A DNA stretch of 64,000 nucleotides from Rhizomucor pusillus (GCA_900175165.2 FWWN02000613.1:93604-157603); one strand, 5' to 3'; shown: positions 48,282 to 61,090, counted from the stretch's first letter. The notes: a model not told the origin generated them from the sequence alone. Made by a program: numbers and translations.

Positions 48282-51200
48282 TTTCAAGTCTTACCCATAT
48301 TCCCTGGATTTCATTTAATTTGAATCTACCATAATTTGCATTCATGTAAAGAGCATCAACTATCTGTATTTTAAGCAAGAGATGTAAAATCTATAAATGC
48401 ATATATTCATATCAAGCGCAGACTTGGAGAACCATGTGCATCTATGTCTACAGCTTTCATACGATCAAAAGTACATCGGCTATCATCATCCGTCTTTGTT
48501 GCATGCTTAGGACGAAGAAAAAGAATTAGAGTATCTTACATGAGGCGACTCGGAGGATCCATGAAGTTTCTTTTCCACGCTTATATATTACTGTATGCAA
48601 GCTGTTTCCTCAGAAGAAGTGAATGTTCAAATACACGCATTTCACAGTCCTACAAATGTTACTATCTTATATTGCTCATCACAGCAAGAAGATAGTACAC
48701 ACATATTCAAAATCTTGCTGTCTCGCCCATAGTTTAAAGTTTATAGAGACTTTTCTTTACAATCCCATTCTCACTTTCAACGTAGCACTCGCAGATAACA
48801 CGAGCAAAAATTATGAACGAAGTTGCAAAAAAATAATATTAATAATGATAGAAACCTCGCATTAAACAACAAGGATGTTGAACTTATTGCTGCTACCACG
48901 ATGGATACCGAGATTCGCGGTTTCTTTGGGGCTTCTATTGCGACTCCGTGGGCCATCCAGCCGTGTCTGCAGCGATCTCCGCCAACAACAAGAGAGAATA
49001 ATGTCTGAGCGCAAGGACTAACTCAACTGCGCTGGCTGTTGTATTCAACAGTTCATTTCATAACGAATGATAGGATCTTCTTGATTGTACCTGCTTTTGA
49101 TCTTGGATATCCATAAGCTAGTTACTTTCACAACCCAGTTTAAAGTCGATAACACGACATTCTCCTGATATTCGAATCAATTGAATGGGACATTGGTAGA
49201 CATGGATAGCCGCCCTACAAAGATGGATACTGCCATACGGATATATCGACCGCAAAACTGCAAAGCATTACGCAGCTCATTTATACGCGCATTCAATAAC
49301 AGCGATGGAAACCTGGCAACACAGCGCCAAAAACAAAACAGCAGCAGATCCCTATATATTACGAATACATTACCTGCAGTAGAGCAGAAATTTCTTTGTC
49401 TCGAGATCCATGCAGCAAACAGACATTGAAAGACAAAGGAGTGTACGGAAGATGTATTGCAGCAGCACAGTGAATTCAAACGGCAGCTCCGAAACAACTC
49501 ATCGGCCAATCACGAATATATGTCGAGTGCACTGCAGGACAAAAAAGCGAGAAAGAGAAGAAAGTGCTCTCGACATCCTTAATCCACTCATACCAGCCGG
49601 CAAAACACACCTTGACGGCATTCAAAGTTTTCGCCGGTCGCACCGCCATCGAGAAATATTATCATGAAAGCGATTACCTCTTTTAAGTCTTTCAAGTATC
49701 ATGTACCGGCAGTCATGCAACCGCTGCCATAAACCAGCATCCCAAGTACAACTCCCTAATACATACATACATGCATACACGCACACTCACATACGATTGA
49801 GTAAAAACAAAGCAATATGTATATTTTAGAAACTTATACTATACCCAGAATATTCCATCAATATCCATTCGATTTCTCCTTACAACTGAAGCAGTACCGT
49901 CCAAAAACTTACGCTGAGTCTCTTAGCGAAACCTTGTTCCATACGTGTTCACGGTTGCAACCGTCATTGCTACCTTCGACCACGATTGTCTCCATTCTTA
50001 CGACGATCATAGACTTTTACAGAAGCAAAGCATTGGTTGCTTGTGAGACAGGCAGTTTTTTCGCATCTGCGTAAGAGTCGGAACAGATTATCGTTATCGA
50101 GACCATCACTCTCATCATTTACCAGATAAAAGAGAATAATCCCGTGGAGGCGCTGAAGTACTTAAAGACCGGAATGATGTATTCAACGAAAGGAGTACGT
50201 TCGTAGGGCTGCACAGAGTATAATGGCTTGATACAATTTACATGATAATCGGACAAACCTAGCGAAGAAGCATTAGCTCTTGCCGTTCATCAGCGTTGTC
50301 ATCACTATTACCATCGATGTGGTCGATGCAATCCAGTGAATGGTCCAACGTTCCCTCCAGCACCACTGCAAAAGGTTGAAAGTTTTGATTTTCTTTTTGC
50401 GACAGTGTATGGTTCGTTTGCTGTTCCATTTTTCTTCATATTCTTGAGTAACGGATTGTGCAATTTCACCTCCAGAATTAATGTCACTACTCATTGTGGA
50501 TGTGTATAGGCCACGACAGTAAACCTCCCGATATCTTTCGGCAGCCATTTCCGAATGCAGTGGATTGCGTTGTGTTGCGTTACAAATTTCTTGCATCTTT
50601 GTCATTGATTCTAGGCATGTTTATGGAGAGCGAAGGTGCCATGATAGGAGGACAGAATTTGAAGGCTTTTCTCGCCTTCTTCAACAAGATTGATGTACCA
50701 GAATCACTCGATTCTATACAGTTAAAACGTCCATAGTCGAACGTCAGCCTTTAGCAGTGCAAAGCTTCCTTCACTGGTTTCTGTGTCACTTGCTACACAG
50801 GTAATTAGTCGAGATTATGTTAACGACGTAGCAGACGCAGAAGCCCATTACGCATCCGTTTGTAGCTTTGCCTATTTTCTCGTTCTTATCGTTGGGTTTT
50901 TCCTGGACAAGATGGATTTCCCAATCCACGTACTCGGCAAACAAATTCAGTTAATACGATAGCCAAGAAAGCGATGCAGGAGTTGAGAAGTTCTTCCCAA
51001 GACCTACTTTCGAGCTGACGTAGTTTACACTCGCACATGTTAGAGACCACTAGCCAATTTGTAGAGCAATCTGCACGAGGCATTCTGAGACTCCCGGAGC
51101 CGATTTCTTGATGGTTTAGTATCCTCGATATATTGGGCTAGTCGTCCTCTCCAGTGAGCTGGCTATGCCGTGAAGCAAACTGCTGTACATAGGGTATAGA

Positions 51201-52090
51201 TAAACGCGATCCCCCGCAAGATTTGCACAAACATTGGATCAACAGTCGTTGACATCATGAAAGAACTTGCTTCAGACAGACAGATAGTGGTCACTGTTCG
51301 ATAGACTAAACACGTTTTGCTAATCAAGGGGATTGACACGATCTATACGCATGAAAGGAAAAGGTAAGAAAGGCGGAAAAGGTATGACAGAGAGCATTTC
51401 GTCATGTAAAAAATGCTTACGAGTGGGACAATCAAATGGATAAATTCAAAGGCCTTTCTGTTAATTATATACACTTGAACAAAGAAAGAGTGGGATATAA
51501 AGATGAATGGACCACCTATGAGTACTTTCGATCTAAAAGCAAGTCTTTGTGCTGTAAACCGCATTCTTCGTCTCCTCTACATCATCTAGATAGGCAGTTA
51601 TGGTTTGTCCGAGGGTATAGCTACTATCTGTCCGAAGCAAATCCCAATTTTATTTGGAGGAGCCTAAATTGCAGTAGATGAGATTAGTGCTGGCTGTAAT
51701 AATTATTTCATGTCTATCCTATTCCATCTGGATTGTACAATATTTGGGGCATAGCAGATTGTTGGGGACGCTATTATCTGCAGCAAACAAAAAGTTCACT
51801 TGTCGAGAAACCTTTCGAATAACATGTTGGATTTGCTCGGTGAAGCACTGAAAAGAGTGATAATGTAGCAAACCTCATGTGGACATATGAAAACACCTGC
51901 CAGCAAGTGCTTCGTCCCGGCTCAAATTCGTGAAGCAACCATGCGGTGTTTCCACGACAACGCACAGATCATCTTTTAGCCGCTTCTTGCATCAATCCAA
52001 GGCGATCGAAAAATGAGAAACCCGAAAATTTTTCCCTTGTGTCAAACTAGAGAACGACCGCTTCTTTCCCAGGGCAGCACACACGCACAA
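48282..52090. other. Long gene-poor region; no gene recognised
   Basis: About 3.8 kb of mixed AT-rich sequence with many short frames (for example 49410-49667, 49817-50074, 50494-50736 on plus; 49177-49509 on minus). None shows a domain motif. Frames such as SLILGMFMESEGAMIGGQNL near 50600 look like fragments of old protein-coding repeats. No terminal repeats or tRNA-like structure were found by eye. Confidence 0.35.
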
Positions 52091-52103
52091 CTTTCTTTAT
52101 GCA

Positions 52104-53575
52104 ATGGCGCGTCTAGAGAGCCAACTGGCAGAGGTCTTGAATCGCCGGCGTGACATTGCAAAGCTACGCCGTCTCGTCGTCAATCCTCCAGACTCTATTG
52201 ACTTTTCGTCAAACGATTTTCTTGGTCTGTCACAGAGCCCACTCATGCGTATGCACTTGTTAGAAGAGTTACGCTCGCTCGATTACATTTGCGGCTCGAC
52301 GGGATCCAGGCTCTTGGATGGCAACTCAAGGTATGCGGAGGATTTGGAACGTCAAATTGCGAAATTCCACGGCGCAGAATCGGCTTTGCTGTTCAACTCT
52401 GGGTTTGATGCCAACAGTGGACTGTTCAGCACGGTGCCTCAAAAGGGCGACATTGTTCTGTACGACGAACTCGTACACGCCAGCGTTCATGAAGGAATGC
52501 GCGCATCACGTGCCGGGCGCCTCGTGGCATTTAAGCATTCTGACGTGCATGATCTGGATCGCGTGTTGCAGTCTCTGCGCGACACCAAGCAAAACGTGTT
52601 TATTGCCGTGGAGACAGTTTATTCCATGGATGGTGATATTGCACCGCTGCCAGAAATCGTCAAACTGCTCCGAAAATATTGGCCCAATCGTGAAAACGGA
52701 TACATTATTGTGGATGAGGTAATACGATATTCCTGCCAAGAGAATTTGCCGCAAAGTATCAACGAAGATGACTAAATATTATATCAGGCCCATGCTACAG
52801 GAGTCTATGGCGACCATGGAAGGGGAATTGTATCAGTATTCGGCTTGGAGAATGAGATTTTTGCTCGACTGCATACATTTGGCAAGGCTTTAGCAAGTAA
52901 TGGAGGTAAGAGCAATGCGACGATTTATTGGGTTATTAAGAGCCTGGATGCTGAAAGCCAAGTTTAGCCGTGGTACTTGGTTCCGAGACTCTTCGCAGCT
53001 ACTTGATCAACTATGCACGGCCTCTCATTTATTCCACTTTTATGTCCTACAGTAGCCTTGCCAGTATAAAATGTGCATACGATATCTTAGAACGAGGTGA
53101 AACAAAAGAGGTAAATTTCTTGAAATTACAAGGCAGAATCTTGTGACTTCCAAGTGATATAAACATTGATCTTATTTATTATCAGATCCAAGAGCATTTA
53201 CATAGCATCACCAGACGATTCCGCGAGAATATCCGGCTTCCGATAGGCACTCTACTTCCGTCTGAAAGCCCAATCCAGGGAATAGTATTACCAGGTCCGT
53301 CTACGGAATGATAAGCGTTTTACATGTCTAACACAAGATTTGTAGGCAATGCTCCCGTGCGTGCTCTGGCAAATTACCTCAACAAACGGGGGTTTATTGT
53401 GAAACCCATCTGCTCGCCAACTGTGCCTAAAGGTCAAGAACGGGTGCGCATCTGCTTTCATGGACACAATACTGCCGAACAAATAGACGCATTGGTAGCA
53501 GCGGTGCATGATTTTTTCAAAGTCGACGCTCCGGCGAAAACCACACTCTCCGTCGTTGAAACCGCAAAATTGTAA
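52104..53575 (+). CDS. bioF: 8-amino-7-oxononanoate (KAPA) synthase-like aminotransferase
   Basis: PLP-dependent alpha-oxoamine synthase that condenses pimeloyl-CoA (or pimeloyl-ACP) with alanine in biotin synthesis. Five exons (52104-52718, 52788-52905, 52968-53110, 53186-53294, 53346-53575) join in frame to 404 aa. Motifs: FSSNDFLGLSQSP, CGSTGSRLLDGNSRYAEDLE, ALLFNSGFDANSGLFS, YDELVHASVHEGMRASRAG, FIAVETVYSMDGDIAPL, IIVDE|AHATGVYGDHGRG, and FGKALASNG with the PLP lysine. NAPVRALANYLNKRGFIVKPI and RVRICFHGHNT form the C-terminal domain. It is closer to BioF than to 5-aminolevulinate synthase because it lacks the long ALAS N-terminus. It ends 101 bp before the BCS1-type gene. Fungi often have bioF in biotin clusters, but no BioA/D is visible here. 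Confidence 0.87.
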
Positions 53576-53676
53576 ACATCTTCCCTCCCTTGCATTTCTC
53601 TTTCTTCATTTCCTGTCTATTTTTCGTTGTGTTCAATTAAGATATTTACTAAAAATAAGTCTTTTCCAAAGTCTGG

Positions 53677-55669
53677 ATGTCATCCAACGAAAAACTATCA
53701 GCAGCTCTAGCGCCTTTACAACACGTCTTCTCATTCCCACAGTTTGAAGCCTTGCTATATGCGTATTTACCGAGCAAAATTGACAAGCATTTCCTCAAGA
53801 CTGGAATTTACTCGGTCGATACGTTTGTATGCACAGCTACAGTGACTGTCGTCTTGACAGCGGTCAAAGTAGCTGTTGTCTTGGCCGCACTTTTGTATGC
53901 ACACGCCCGCAGTCGCGTTCATCCTCAACCACGAGTAGACGACATTGTTTCTATACTCGTTGAACCAATCGCAAACAACGATGATTACCGTCACGGTAAG
54001 TCGCTTTACGAAGAGCACGCTACGACCGACGGAAAACTGCTCAGCCTTGTCAATGCTCACGTAAACTTGCAATGCCCACAGCACCCAACGTATATCACCA
54101 AGGTCTTTTATACCTTATATCCAGGAGCGTGCAGCACAGTGGAAGTGGAAGTTACATCTTAAAGCCTAACTTCGAAATGGAGCACGGAGCACTGGAACCT
54201 CCTCATGTTGATACCATGCCGCAGCCAGGCCAAAGTAAATATCTTGTTTGTAATGCGGATACCTTTCGTATTTATAATCCAAACACGCAAGATAATCCTT
54301 GAAGTGCATACTGTCCAGCATGGAGACACAACCGTCCACGTTGTCTTTGAAACGGCTGCAGAGCAGTTACGCCAGCGACAAGCAGCAGGTCACTCTGGAG
54401 GAACTGCTCGGCATGAGTTTGGTAGACCTGCACCGTCAGCTTTTATCGATAAACCGTCCATACGCGTCTATACATCCGGAGCGACAAAGGTAGCAACTCT
54501 GACTTCATTTTTGAAGGACATTGCTCGCGAGTACTTGGAATATGCGGATTCTGTTCGCAAACAGGTAAGAGCCCGATACGACTATGCAGCGTCAGGCAAA
54601 TGGGTACGGATTTGTACGCTATATGAAAACCAAGGGCTTCAAACAGTCGCCTTATGCCCACGAAACGAGGAATTGCTTGAAGAGGATCTGAAGGCATTTC
54701 TGAGCAACAAGGAATTCTATAAGCGCATTGGAGCTCCCCATGTGAGAGGTTATCTGCTATATGGCAAACCCGGAACTGGCAAGACTAGTCTAATATTTGC
54801 GATCGCGTGAGCCGTCACAAAATGTATTTGCTTTATTCCGCGGCATTGCTTATTGATATTCAATTGCTTAGCTCGGTTTTACAATGCCATCTTTACTTTA
54901 TAAACTTGGCATACATCGATTCGGATTCTGAATTGTTTCAGGCTTTTGCGAATGTTCCTGCGAACTCTATAGTAGTCTTTGAAGACATCGACACCATGAC
55001 ACCTGTATGTAGAGGTCAGACAACACCGTAATGCTCTCAATATTTGGTGACTGACTATATTACTTGTCTAGGTGCTCCATCGCAGGCAAGGAAGATCATT
55101 CAAGGCGAAAGACAAACTTGAAGCGCAAAGTGAAAGGTTCAACTTGAGCTCGTTCCTTTCTATTTTGGATGGGCATACGCTGGAAGAAGGCATTATCTTT
55201 ATCATGACCACCGATCATCCAGAATTGCTAGATCCGGCGATCATTCGACCAGGTATATTTCCGTGGATGCCGAGGAAATTTAGGCTTACAAACAAGCTTA
55301 CTGTATACACAAATTCTAGGTCGCATGGATATACGGCTCGAATTGACATATGCAACCCATTATCAAATGCGACGAATGTATCGAATGGTTATGGAGAAAG
55401 ATGACGACAGCGGGCTTGATGACATCTTCCCTACATTGCAGGATGAAATAGCAGAGTTTATCATCCCTCCCAGTGAAGTCATGCAAATTATGGTTCAATA
55501 CCGCGCACAAACCGAAAAGATCCCCAAAAAACTTAGATCCCTTGCAATACAGTATCACAATGCGCTGGGCTCGAATAAAGGTAATGCACAAGATGACAAA
55601 GCAGCTAAATACTTGCAGAGAAATACGCATTCACAGTACATTGCAGATTTGCTATCCCTGTCGTCATAG
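53677..55669 (+). CDS. BCS1-type AAA ATPase
   Basis: Membrane-anchored AAA protein of the BCS1 group; mitochondrial Bcs1 inserts the Rieske protein into complex III, but paralogues of unknown role are common in fungi. The N-terminus MSSNEKLSAALAPLQHVF leads to one hydrophobic segment (TFVCTATVTVVLTAVKVAVV). The AAA domain has Walker A YLLYGKPGTGKTS (BCS1 family usually GPPGTGKTS), Walker B NSIVVFEDIDTMTP, sensor-type FIMTTDHPELLDPAIIRPG and a following RMDIRLELTYAT. A middle segment GHGALEPPHVDTMPQPGQ-like and FEFGRPAPSAF-like Pro-rich stretch precedes it. The 3' part carries an extra helical extension ending DLLSLSS. Several short introns; the junctions at about 54110-54150 and 54240-54260 are not settled. 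Confidence 0.75.
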
Positions 55670-56650
55670 CTCCTGAAATTTACTATGCGGAATATGGATA
55701 TGGATAAGTATACAAATTCCTATAGTCTTACATATTTGAGCATAGAAGAATGTAGATATTCCCACATTTTTGCATATTTTCTTGAGGGTACTGATAGGCT
55801 ATTGGTGCCATCGACTACTGAAGGATGTGTAAATTTCCTTTAAGGGATATCAATACGAGAACAGATACCAAAACAGATACAAATATTTGTCAGTAGATAA
55901 ACCTGTCGACAATTAGTCTTCTTTATTTCTGGTTAGGATGTAATGAGCTATCCTAGCCGATATATAGATCCTACAAGCTTTATACTGTAATGAGTGCTGC
56001 TATACGCAATGATACCCGGGTTGTATGCGTACAAAAATCGATCGTACCGAAAATGCAGAACGGTAAAAAGAACGTTTATTTGCTTCTTCTTGCATTTTTC
56101 CTAGTCTTCTTTGCCGGCGAAGACTGTGCTTCTGCTGTCTTCTGCCGTCTTCTACCTGTAAATGCTCTCGAGAATTCTAATTGTAATACATATGTGTTGA
56201 ATCAGTAAATTGGATAATGTTTAAAGGACATTATCACCTACGAGAGCATGCTGCTTCGCTTCCACTTATGGAGAATTCCACAGCGGAAAGCTCCGAAGAC
56301 GGCAGAAGAGGCCCAGACAACCTATCCATCGGGTATGGCAACGTTGTGCATCCCAAAGAAGACGTATATTCTTCTTCGGATGCTCTGTACGAAATGGAAG
56401 TCAACGCAGTGTAAATTTAACTCGTTTTCATAGTTGATGCCTTAGTTGCATCTGAATCAGCCTCAACTGAAGGGACGGTTTCTTCAGACGCTGCCCTAGG
56501 AGACATCTCCCAGTATGCATATAAGTGTTGTCTGACATTAGAGAATATACCTCCCCGCCTATCTATCTGGTCCCGTTTGTTGTTTGATGGCGTGTCCACC
56601 AGAAAACACCAGAGTTACAGCTTAAAATAATCTTGCTTCACAAGTGATTC
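55670..56650. other. Intergenic; a possible small secreted peptide, otherwise nothing
   Basis: A 72-codon plus-strand frame at 55990-56208 contains a hydrophobic stretch (VYLLLLAFFLVFFAG) followed by CASAVFC, which could be a signal peptide, but no homologue is known to me. The rest is AT-rich without features. Confidence 0.3.
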
Positions 56651-57173
56651 TTACTTGATTTTCTTAATCTGCCCCATGCGTTGACCAAGATCAACCTGGC
56701 CCCAAAGAGCCAATGCATGCATGGAGAGGAGTGTTGATGCACATTCCTGCTCTAGCTGCAATTCGGCCACGCGACGGCCAGACAGACTGATGGCGGTCCA
56801 CATAGCCTCTCGCGGCAAGTTCTCGTTCTGGCGGAGGACACCACAGAAATTCAGCACGCGAGAATTCCTTAGTTTCTTCCTCCGTCCAGTCTTGATGATG
56901 AATCTCCGGGCCACTTGTGTGAACATCTTCCACGAAAATTGCTGCTTAGAGTTCGGTTTCTTTTCCCGCTTTGGATGTGGGATTGTTCTGCCCAGATGAG
57001 CCCATGTGGGATTTCCTTGAGGTATTGGACCAGGAATAGATAATTGATTAGATGAGGCTATGAAAGACTTCAAAGTTGCTACTTTGGTCTGCAGGTCTTG
57101 AATGCGTGAAGTTAGCTACGCAGTCTTCTCCTCTGCACTTTGCAGTGCTTGCTGCAATTGATGGGGAGCCATC
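56651..57173 (-). pseudogene. Gag-like (ORF1) relic of a retroelement
   Basis: Minus-strand translation from 57173 gives a coiled-coil start (MAPHQLQQALQSAEEKTA, a stop, then LTSRIQDLQTKVATLKSF), a linker (IPGPIPQGNPTWAHLGRT), a basic segment (PHPKREKKPNSKQQFS) and, in shifted frames, EFLWCPPPERELAARGYV. The coiled coil plus QGNPTWA-type linker recalls ORF1 proteins of fungal non-LTR retrotransposons. I did not find a reverse transcriptase beside it. An internal stop and frame changes mark it as dead. Confidence 0.4.
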
Positions 57174-58460
57174 CGAGTGCTGTGCGAATCCTCGGCATAC
57201 TTGTTGATGATATTCATAAGCGTTTCCGCCGAACCATCTCTCGTACTCATTACGCGTAACGAGAAGAATAGGGAAGCCAGTATTACACCAATGATCGGTG
57301 GTGAAGTTGTCTACTCCACCCGCAAGATTGGTTCCCGATTCTCGTTCATGACTTCGGAGGATTGGCGTATCTGGACGGTTGCCTTGTCGCCTTTCCTGCT
57401 CACGCCTCGCAAGGGTCACTTGCAAAATTGGATGCATTCTGTACAGGCCGCACGCATTATCACCATGCCTTCCTTGACAGTTGCCGACGCCCAGACAGCC
57501 TCTCAAGAGCTTCTCAAGTTTTGTCAAGGTTGCAAGAGGTTGTACGGTGCTGACGGAATCACACCTACACCTCCATTTGCTCGAGACAGCGCTTAACTTT
57601 GGTTCGGCGTATGGGTACTGATTGTTCGGGTTTGAACGCCACAACGGCATGCTGACGAACGTTGCAGACGAACAAGAAGAATCGCTTCGAAGCCACCTTC
57701 CTCCGGCATTTCTTGCGCGATGTCCACGGTGCTAACATTCTGCGGTCTCAAGTGCGGACAATGTGCAACAACTATCCTGCTGCAAATTTAATCATACCTG
57801 CACCACCGCCGAAACGTTCGACACTGGAAATATCTGGATGCAAGTGAGGGACTTACCAGCGACAAGTACAAAAGATATGAGCCTTTTTCTTCATCTGCAC
57901 ATCCACTCAATACCGGTCCTGTCGTCATCATGGAACGAGAACATTACACCCACCTGGTCGGTTATTACAACGAGATTTACGGGTACCAATACAGATCGGC
58001 ATATGTCATAAGGCCGGACCGTGGACAGAAGATTGTCGTCAGTGATATCATCCAGAAGGTACCATCAATCCACCTTCTTGGCCAGCTGTTTATTTCAAGA
58101 ATGATTCCGCACAAGGTGGTCAGTACAAACGCGGAAGTACGATGTTATGACGAGCACACAAAAACCTTCCAAAGTTGCGTTTGTCCATCCAGTACTTTTT
58201 CCGCCATATTATCAAGATCGAGCAACGTTATGTTCCACATGTATTTGCTTTCGTCGAATGGCTCAAGCCTTCCCAGCCATTTCCTTCCTACCAAGACCTC
58301 GACATGCACGTTTTCCAGACGACCTGCTTCCCTGCGTCGAAAGACTCGATTATACCGGTTCACAGAATGTACTCGGGTGTCGGTATCCAAAAGCTCAACA
58401 CAGAAAATACTTGTTCGGCTTTCCACCTTTCAAGAAAAATCAAAATCACCGACCATTAAA
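57174..58460 (+). pseudogene. CACTA/EnSpm-like transposase C-terminal relic
   Basis: Plus-strand blocks in changing frames match the C-terminal half of CACTA-type transposases (DUF4218-like region): FSFMTSEDWRIWTVALSPFLL, NWMHSVQAARIITMP, LLKFCQGCKRLYGADGITP, then HLHLHLLETALNFGSAYGY, a TGA in place of Trp, and LFGFERHNGMLTNV. Downstream come HYTHLVGYYNEIYGYQYRSAY and, near 58175-58430, IQYFFRHIIKIEQRYVPHVF, AFVEWLKP, DSIIPVHRM. HLHLHL...YGYWLF.FERxNG is the diagnostic motif. The catalytic N-terminal half is missing and several frame changes are present. Confidence 0.65.
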
Positions 58461-59314
58461 AAACGTACGTCTGCTATACATTTTATACCAACATACACAC
58501 TTACTCATTTCTGCATCTCTTATAGATGATATTTTTTACCAACGAACATCTTGCTTTATATACTTTCTTGGCCTCCTTTTCCTTTTCATCTTCCCTTTTA
58601 TATAATTATTATTATTTTTCTTTACATCAATTAGAATGTTTATTTCCACATAAAGGGTATTTTTTATACAAACAATCCATAATTTCCATTTGTCTTGCTC
58701 ATATGCATGATATATTTTGAATGCATCTTCATATGTCTAGGCCTAGGCCTGTCCGCAGCATAAACTAATACAAGCGAATGATGATCGTCTTGTCCATATT
58801 CATTGATACAGCCTTTTTCTTGCGCTTCCTCCTAGTCGCCCGCAACTGAAACGAATGCGAATGATAGAGTGTTCAAATCCCTGATAGCGAAAACAACAGT
58901 TTAGTAAGTAATCTGAGTAGGTGAGCCAAGGAGATATACAAGGTGGTGTTTCATAGCTTCATTCCAGCTCCATCGTTTGTAAGCTGTATAATGTAACTCT
59001 TCTGTCGCATATGGACATACAATGAAGATCGAGGTGTACTCATTGTAGAATCCAATGCTTGCCAACTTGACTTCTTTTCAGAAAACAGAATTCAATTCAC
59101 AGGGCTCCGGCAGGTCAGATATTTCCCTGGACCGCCAATCCTTCAATGAAAAGAATTTCGTTAAACAATATTGTACAATTAATACACAAGGCTGCTAGGC
59201 TGTACAGAGCCTAATTACAAAATAATCAAGAGAGCTTAATACTAGCGGGAACTTACGAATTCGCTTCACCAAAACGATTTATCTTTAATACGGAAATAAA
59301 AAAATGTCTAAATG
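58461..59314. other. Intergenic; no gene recognised
   Basis: AT-rich DNA after the CACTA-like relic. It contains the small perfect palindrome CTAGGCCTAG near 58738-58747 and no coding motif. Confidence 0.3.
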
Positions 59315-59653
59315 TTACGACCCATGATGTTTGGGCTTTAAGACAAGCCTAATCCGAAGAGGATTTTGGTACTGTCCTTCTTGTTGGCGTTGATAATGCG
59401 ATTGACTTTGTAATTCTGGATGATTAAGTGATGTCGAAGATTCTTGAATTTGCTGTTTGGAAAATTGACACCATTGATTGTTGATGCCATGCTCAGAGCA
59501 GACGTGTCTATACATGGTGTAGATGATGCTTGGATGAGTATATCCTCCTCGAATCTTGATATAGTAGAAATGCTGATCATGCAGTTGCAATGCAACAGGC
59601 TTACAGTGACCCCAAAATGATCGCGTGTTTAAAGAATGCACGTTTATTGCCAT
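59315..59653 (-). CDS. Small hypothetical protein (112 codons)
   Basis: An intact frame starting MAINVHSLNTRSFWGHCKPV with clustered His, Cys and Gln (HVCSEHGINNQWCQF) and a Gln-rich second half. I do not recognise it. It lies just outside the broken Tc1 gene and may be chance or an old fragment. Confidence 0.25.
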   Translation of the reverse strand: MAINVHSLNTRSFWGHCKPVALQLHDQHFYYIKIRGGYTHPSIIYTMYRHVCSEHGINNQWCQFSKQQIQESSTSLNHPELQSQSHYQRQQEGQYQNPLRIRLVLKPKHHGS

Positions 59654-59817
59654 GCTTGCCCGTAATCTCGCTTCCCTTCATCCCTCATAGCTCCAAAGTA
59701 GAAACTTCAATTCATTGCGCATAAAATGACGTGAAAAACACGAGAGTTTATTAAAAAGCTGATGCCAAAACCTGGATTCGAAACTCGATCAATTTTGCGG
59801 GTGGAGTATTGCACATT

Positions 59818-61090
59818 TTAATACTTTGTATGGCCACCCTTGGCTTTGTAAACCGCATAGACTCTATCTAGCATGCTTTCTATGAGTTTTTTACAGAGAT
59901 CTGAATCAATTTGATGCTCCCAAATATCTTGTATGCGATCCCACAGCTCGTGCATAGATTTTGGTGGTTCGTCATATGAAAGGAGTTTCCTTTTCACAAT
60001 TACCCATAGGTTTTCGATAGGGTTCAGGTCAGATGAAAAGGGTGGCCAATCGAGCGTTTCGATAGGAGGTCATCTAGAACTACATGTATGATGTTCCTCC
60101 CGTTAAAGTCCCCGCTCCGCGAGGCTACGCGGGTTTTTGAGAATATGGGGTGGTCGCTTGAAGTACGGACACATGTAAAATTTTCTGAATCTTTCTGGAT
60201 GGCAGATAATTATTGTATCAAGATCAGTCGAGCGTCCACCCCATATTCTCAAAAACCCGCGTAGCCTCGCGGAGCGGGGACTTCACCGGGAGGAACATCA
60301 TACATGTGGTTCTAGGTGACCTCCATAGCATTGTCAGCGAGCAATTTTGAGGTATGCTTCGGATCATTATCCTGCTGGAAGTATATTTGACTGCTGTCAA
60401 AATCATACCATTCGAGTGTATTCTTGAATTCGTCCTCGAGAATTTTGCAGTTAAGCTCTGCATTCATTCTTCCCTGGATTTGGGTCATGAAGCCGACGCC
60501 TTTGTACGAAAAACATCCCCAAATCATGATGCTACCGCCTCCATGTTTATAGAGATGCTTCACGTTGTGATCAGGTTCAACTCCATCTGGTGCGATCCAA
60601 GTCCAAACTGCGCCGTCGGAGCCAGAACGGTTCCCGTTCGTTTTGTCGCTGATGATGACTCTTTTCCAGTCTTCGACGGTCCATGAGAAATGGGCTTCTG
60701 CGAACGCCATTCGCTGTTTCTTACATATCTTGTTAAGGGGAGAACTCTCCTTTTGTGCGCAGAGTAGTAGCCGGCCATTTTTAGGCATCTCCTAATGGTG
60801 TTGGGCGAAATTTGGTAGCTTTCCTTCGCAAGCTCCCGACTAGCATCCGTTGCATCCTTGTACTTATTGTCGTTGAGGCTTCCAATGACTCTTCCAAGCA
60901 GCTGATCAGTCATGCGCTTCGGTCGACCTAGCAATTGCGACGGTAGATTCGTGTCATGACGTTCCTCAGACTCTTAATGCACTTTCGAAATAGTTGCTAG
61001 GGACGCGCTACACACTCTGAGAGCTTGCGTGAAGATCGTTTCGCTTGCAATGGCGAGATGGTCTTGCCGCGAGTGTCGTTGCGTCATTAC
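59818..61090 (-). pseudogene. Tc1/mariner transposase gene interrupted by a MITE
   Basis: N-terminal helix-turn-helix part (IASETIFTQAL, VCSASLATISKVH, then LLGRPKRMTDQLLGRVI and SPNTIRRCLKMAGYYSA) is followed by the DDE core: WKRVIISDKTNGNRSGSDGA, GGGSIMIWGCFSYKGVG, IYFQQDNDPKHTSKL. The last exon-like segment (60061-59818) reads TLDWPPFSSDLNPIENLW and ends AKGGHTKY at 59818. Between NDPKHTSKLLADNA and the DWPP block sits a 260-bp inverted-repeat element at 60065-60324. Other damage: an in-frame stop near 60975 and a frame change near 60735. First Asp (ISDK, usually SDE), second Asp (QQDN) and final Glu (NPIEN) are all still visible. Dead copy. Confidence 0.82.
60065..60324. mobile_element. 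MITE-like inverted-repeat element inside the Tc1 gene
   Basis: Left arm 60065-60153 and right arm 60236-60324 are inverted repeats matching at 85 of 89 positions, separated by an 82-bp centre. The ends are GGAGGTC...GACCTCC. The element is flanked on both sides by ATA (60062-60064 and 60325-60327), a 3-bp target duplication. Removing the element and one ATA restores an uninterrupted Tc1 frame (DNAIETLDWPP). Each arm contains a 23-base GC-rich core (60111-60133; 60256-60278) related to the loop region of the hairpins at 61873 and 63929, so it belongs to the same transposon family. Confidence 0.85.

Noticed and set aside
57048..57650. 200-codon minus-strand frame
   Set aside because: Most of it is antisense to the CACTA-like blocks; only the portion below about 57173 shows its own coiled-coil pattern, which is called separately.
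60065..60324. CRISPR-like repeat pair
   Set aside because: Two inverted, not direct, copies with terminal target duplication; this is a transposon.
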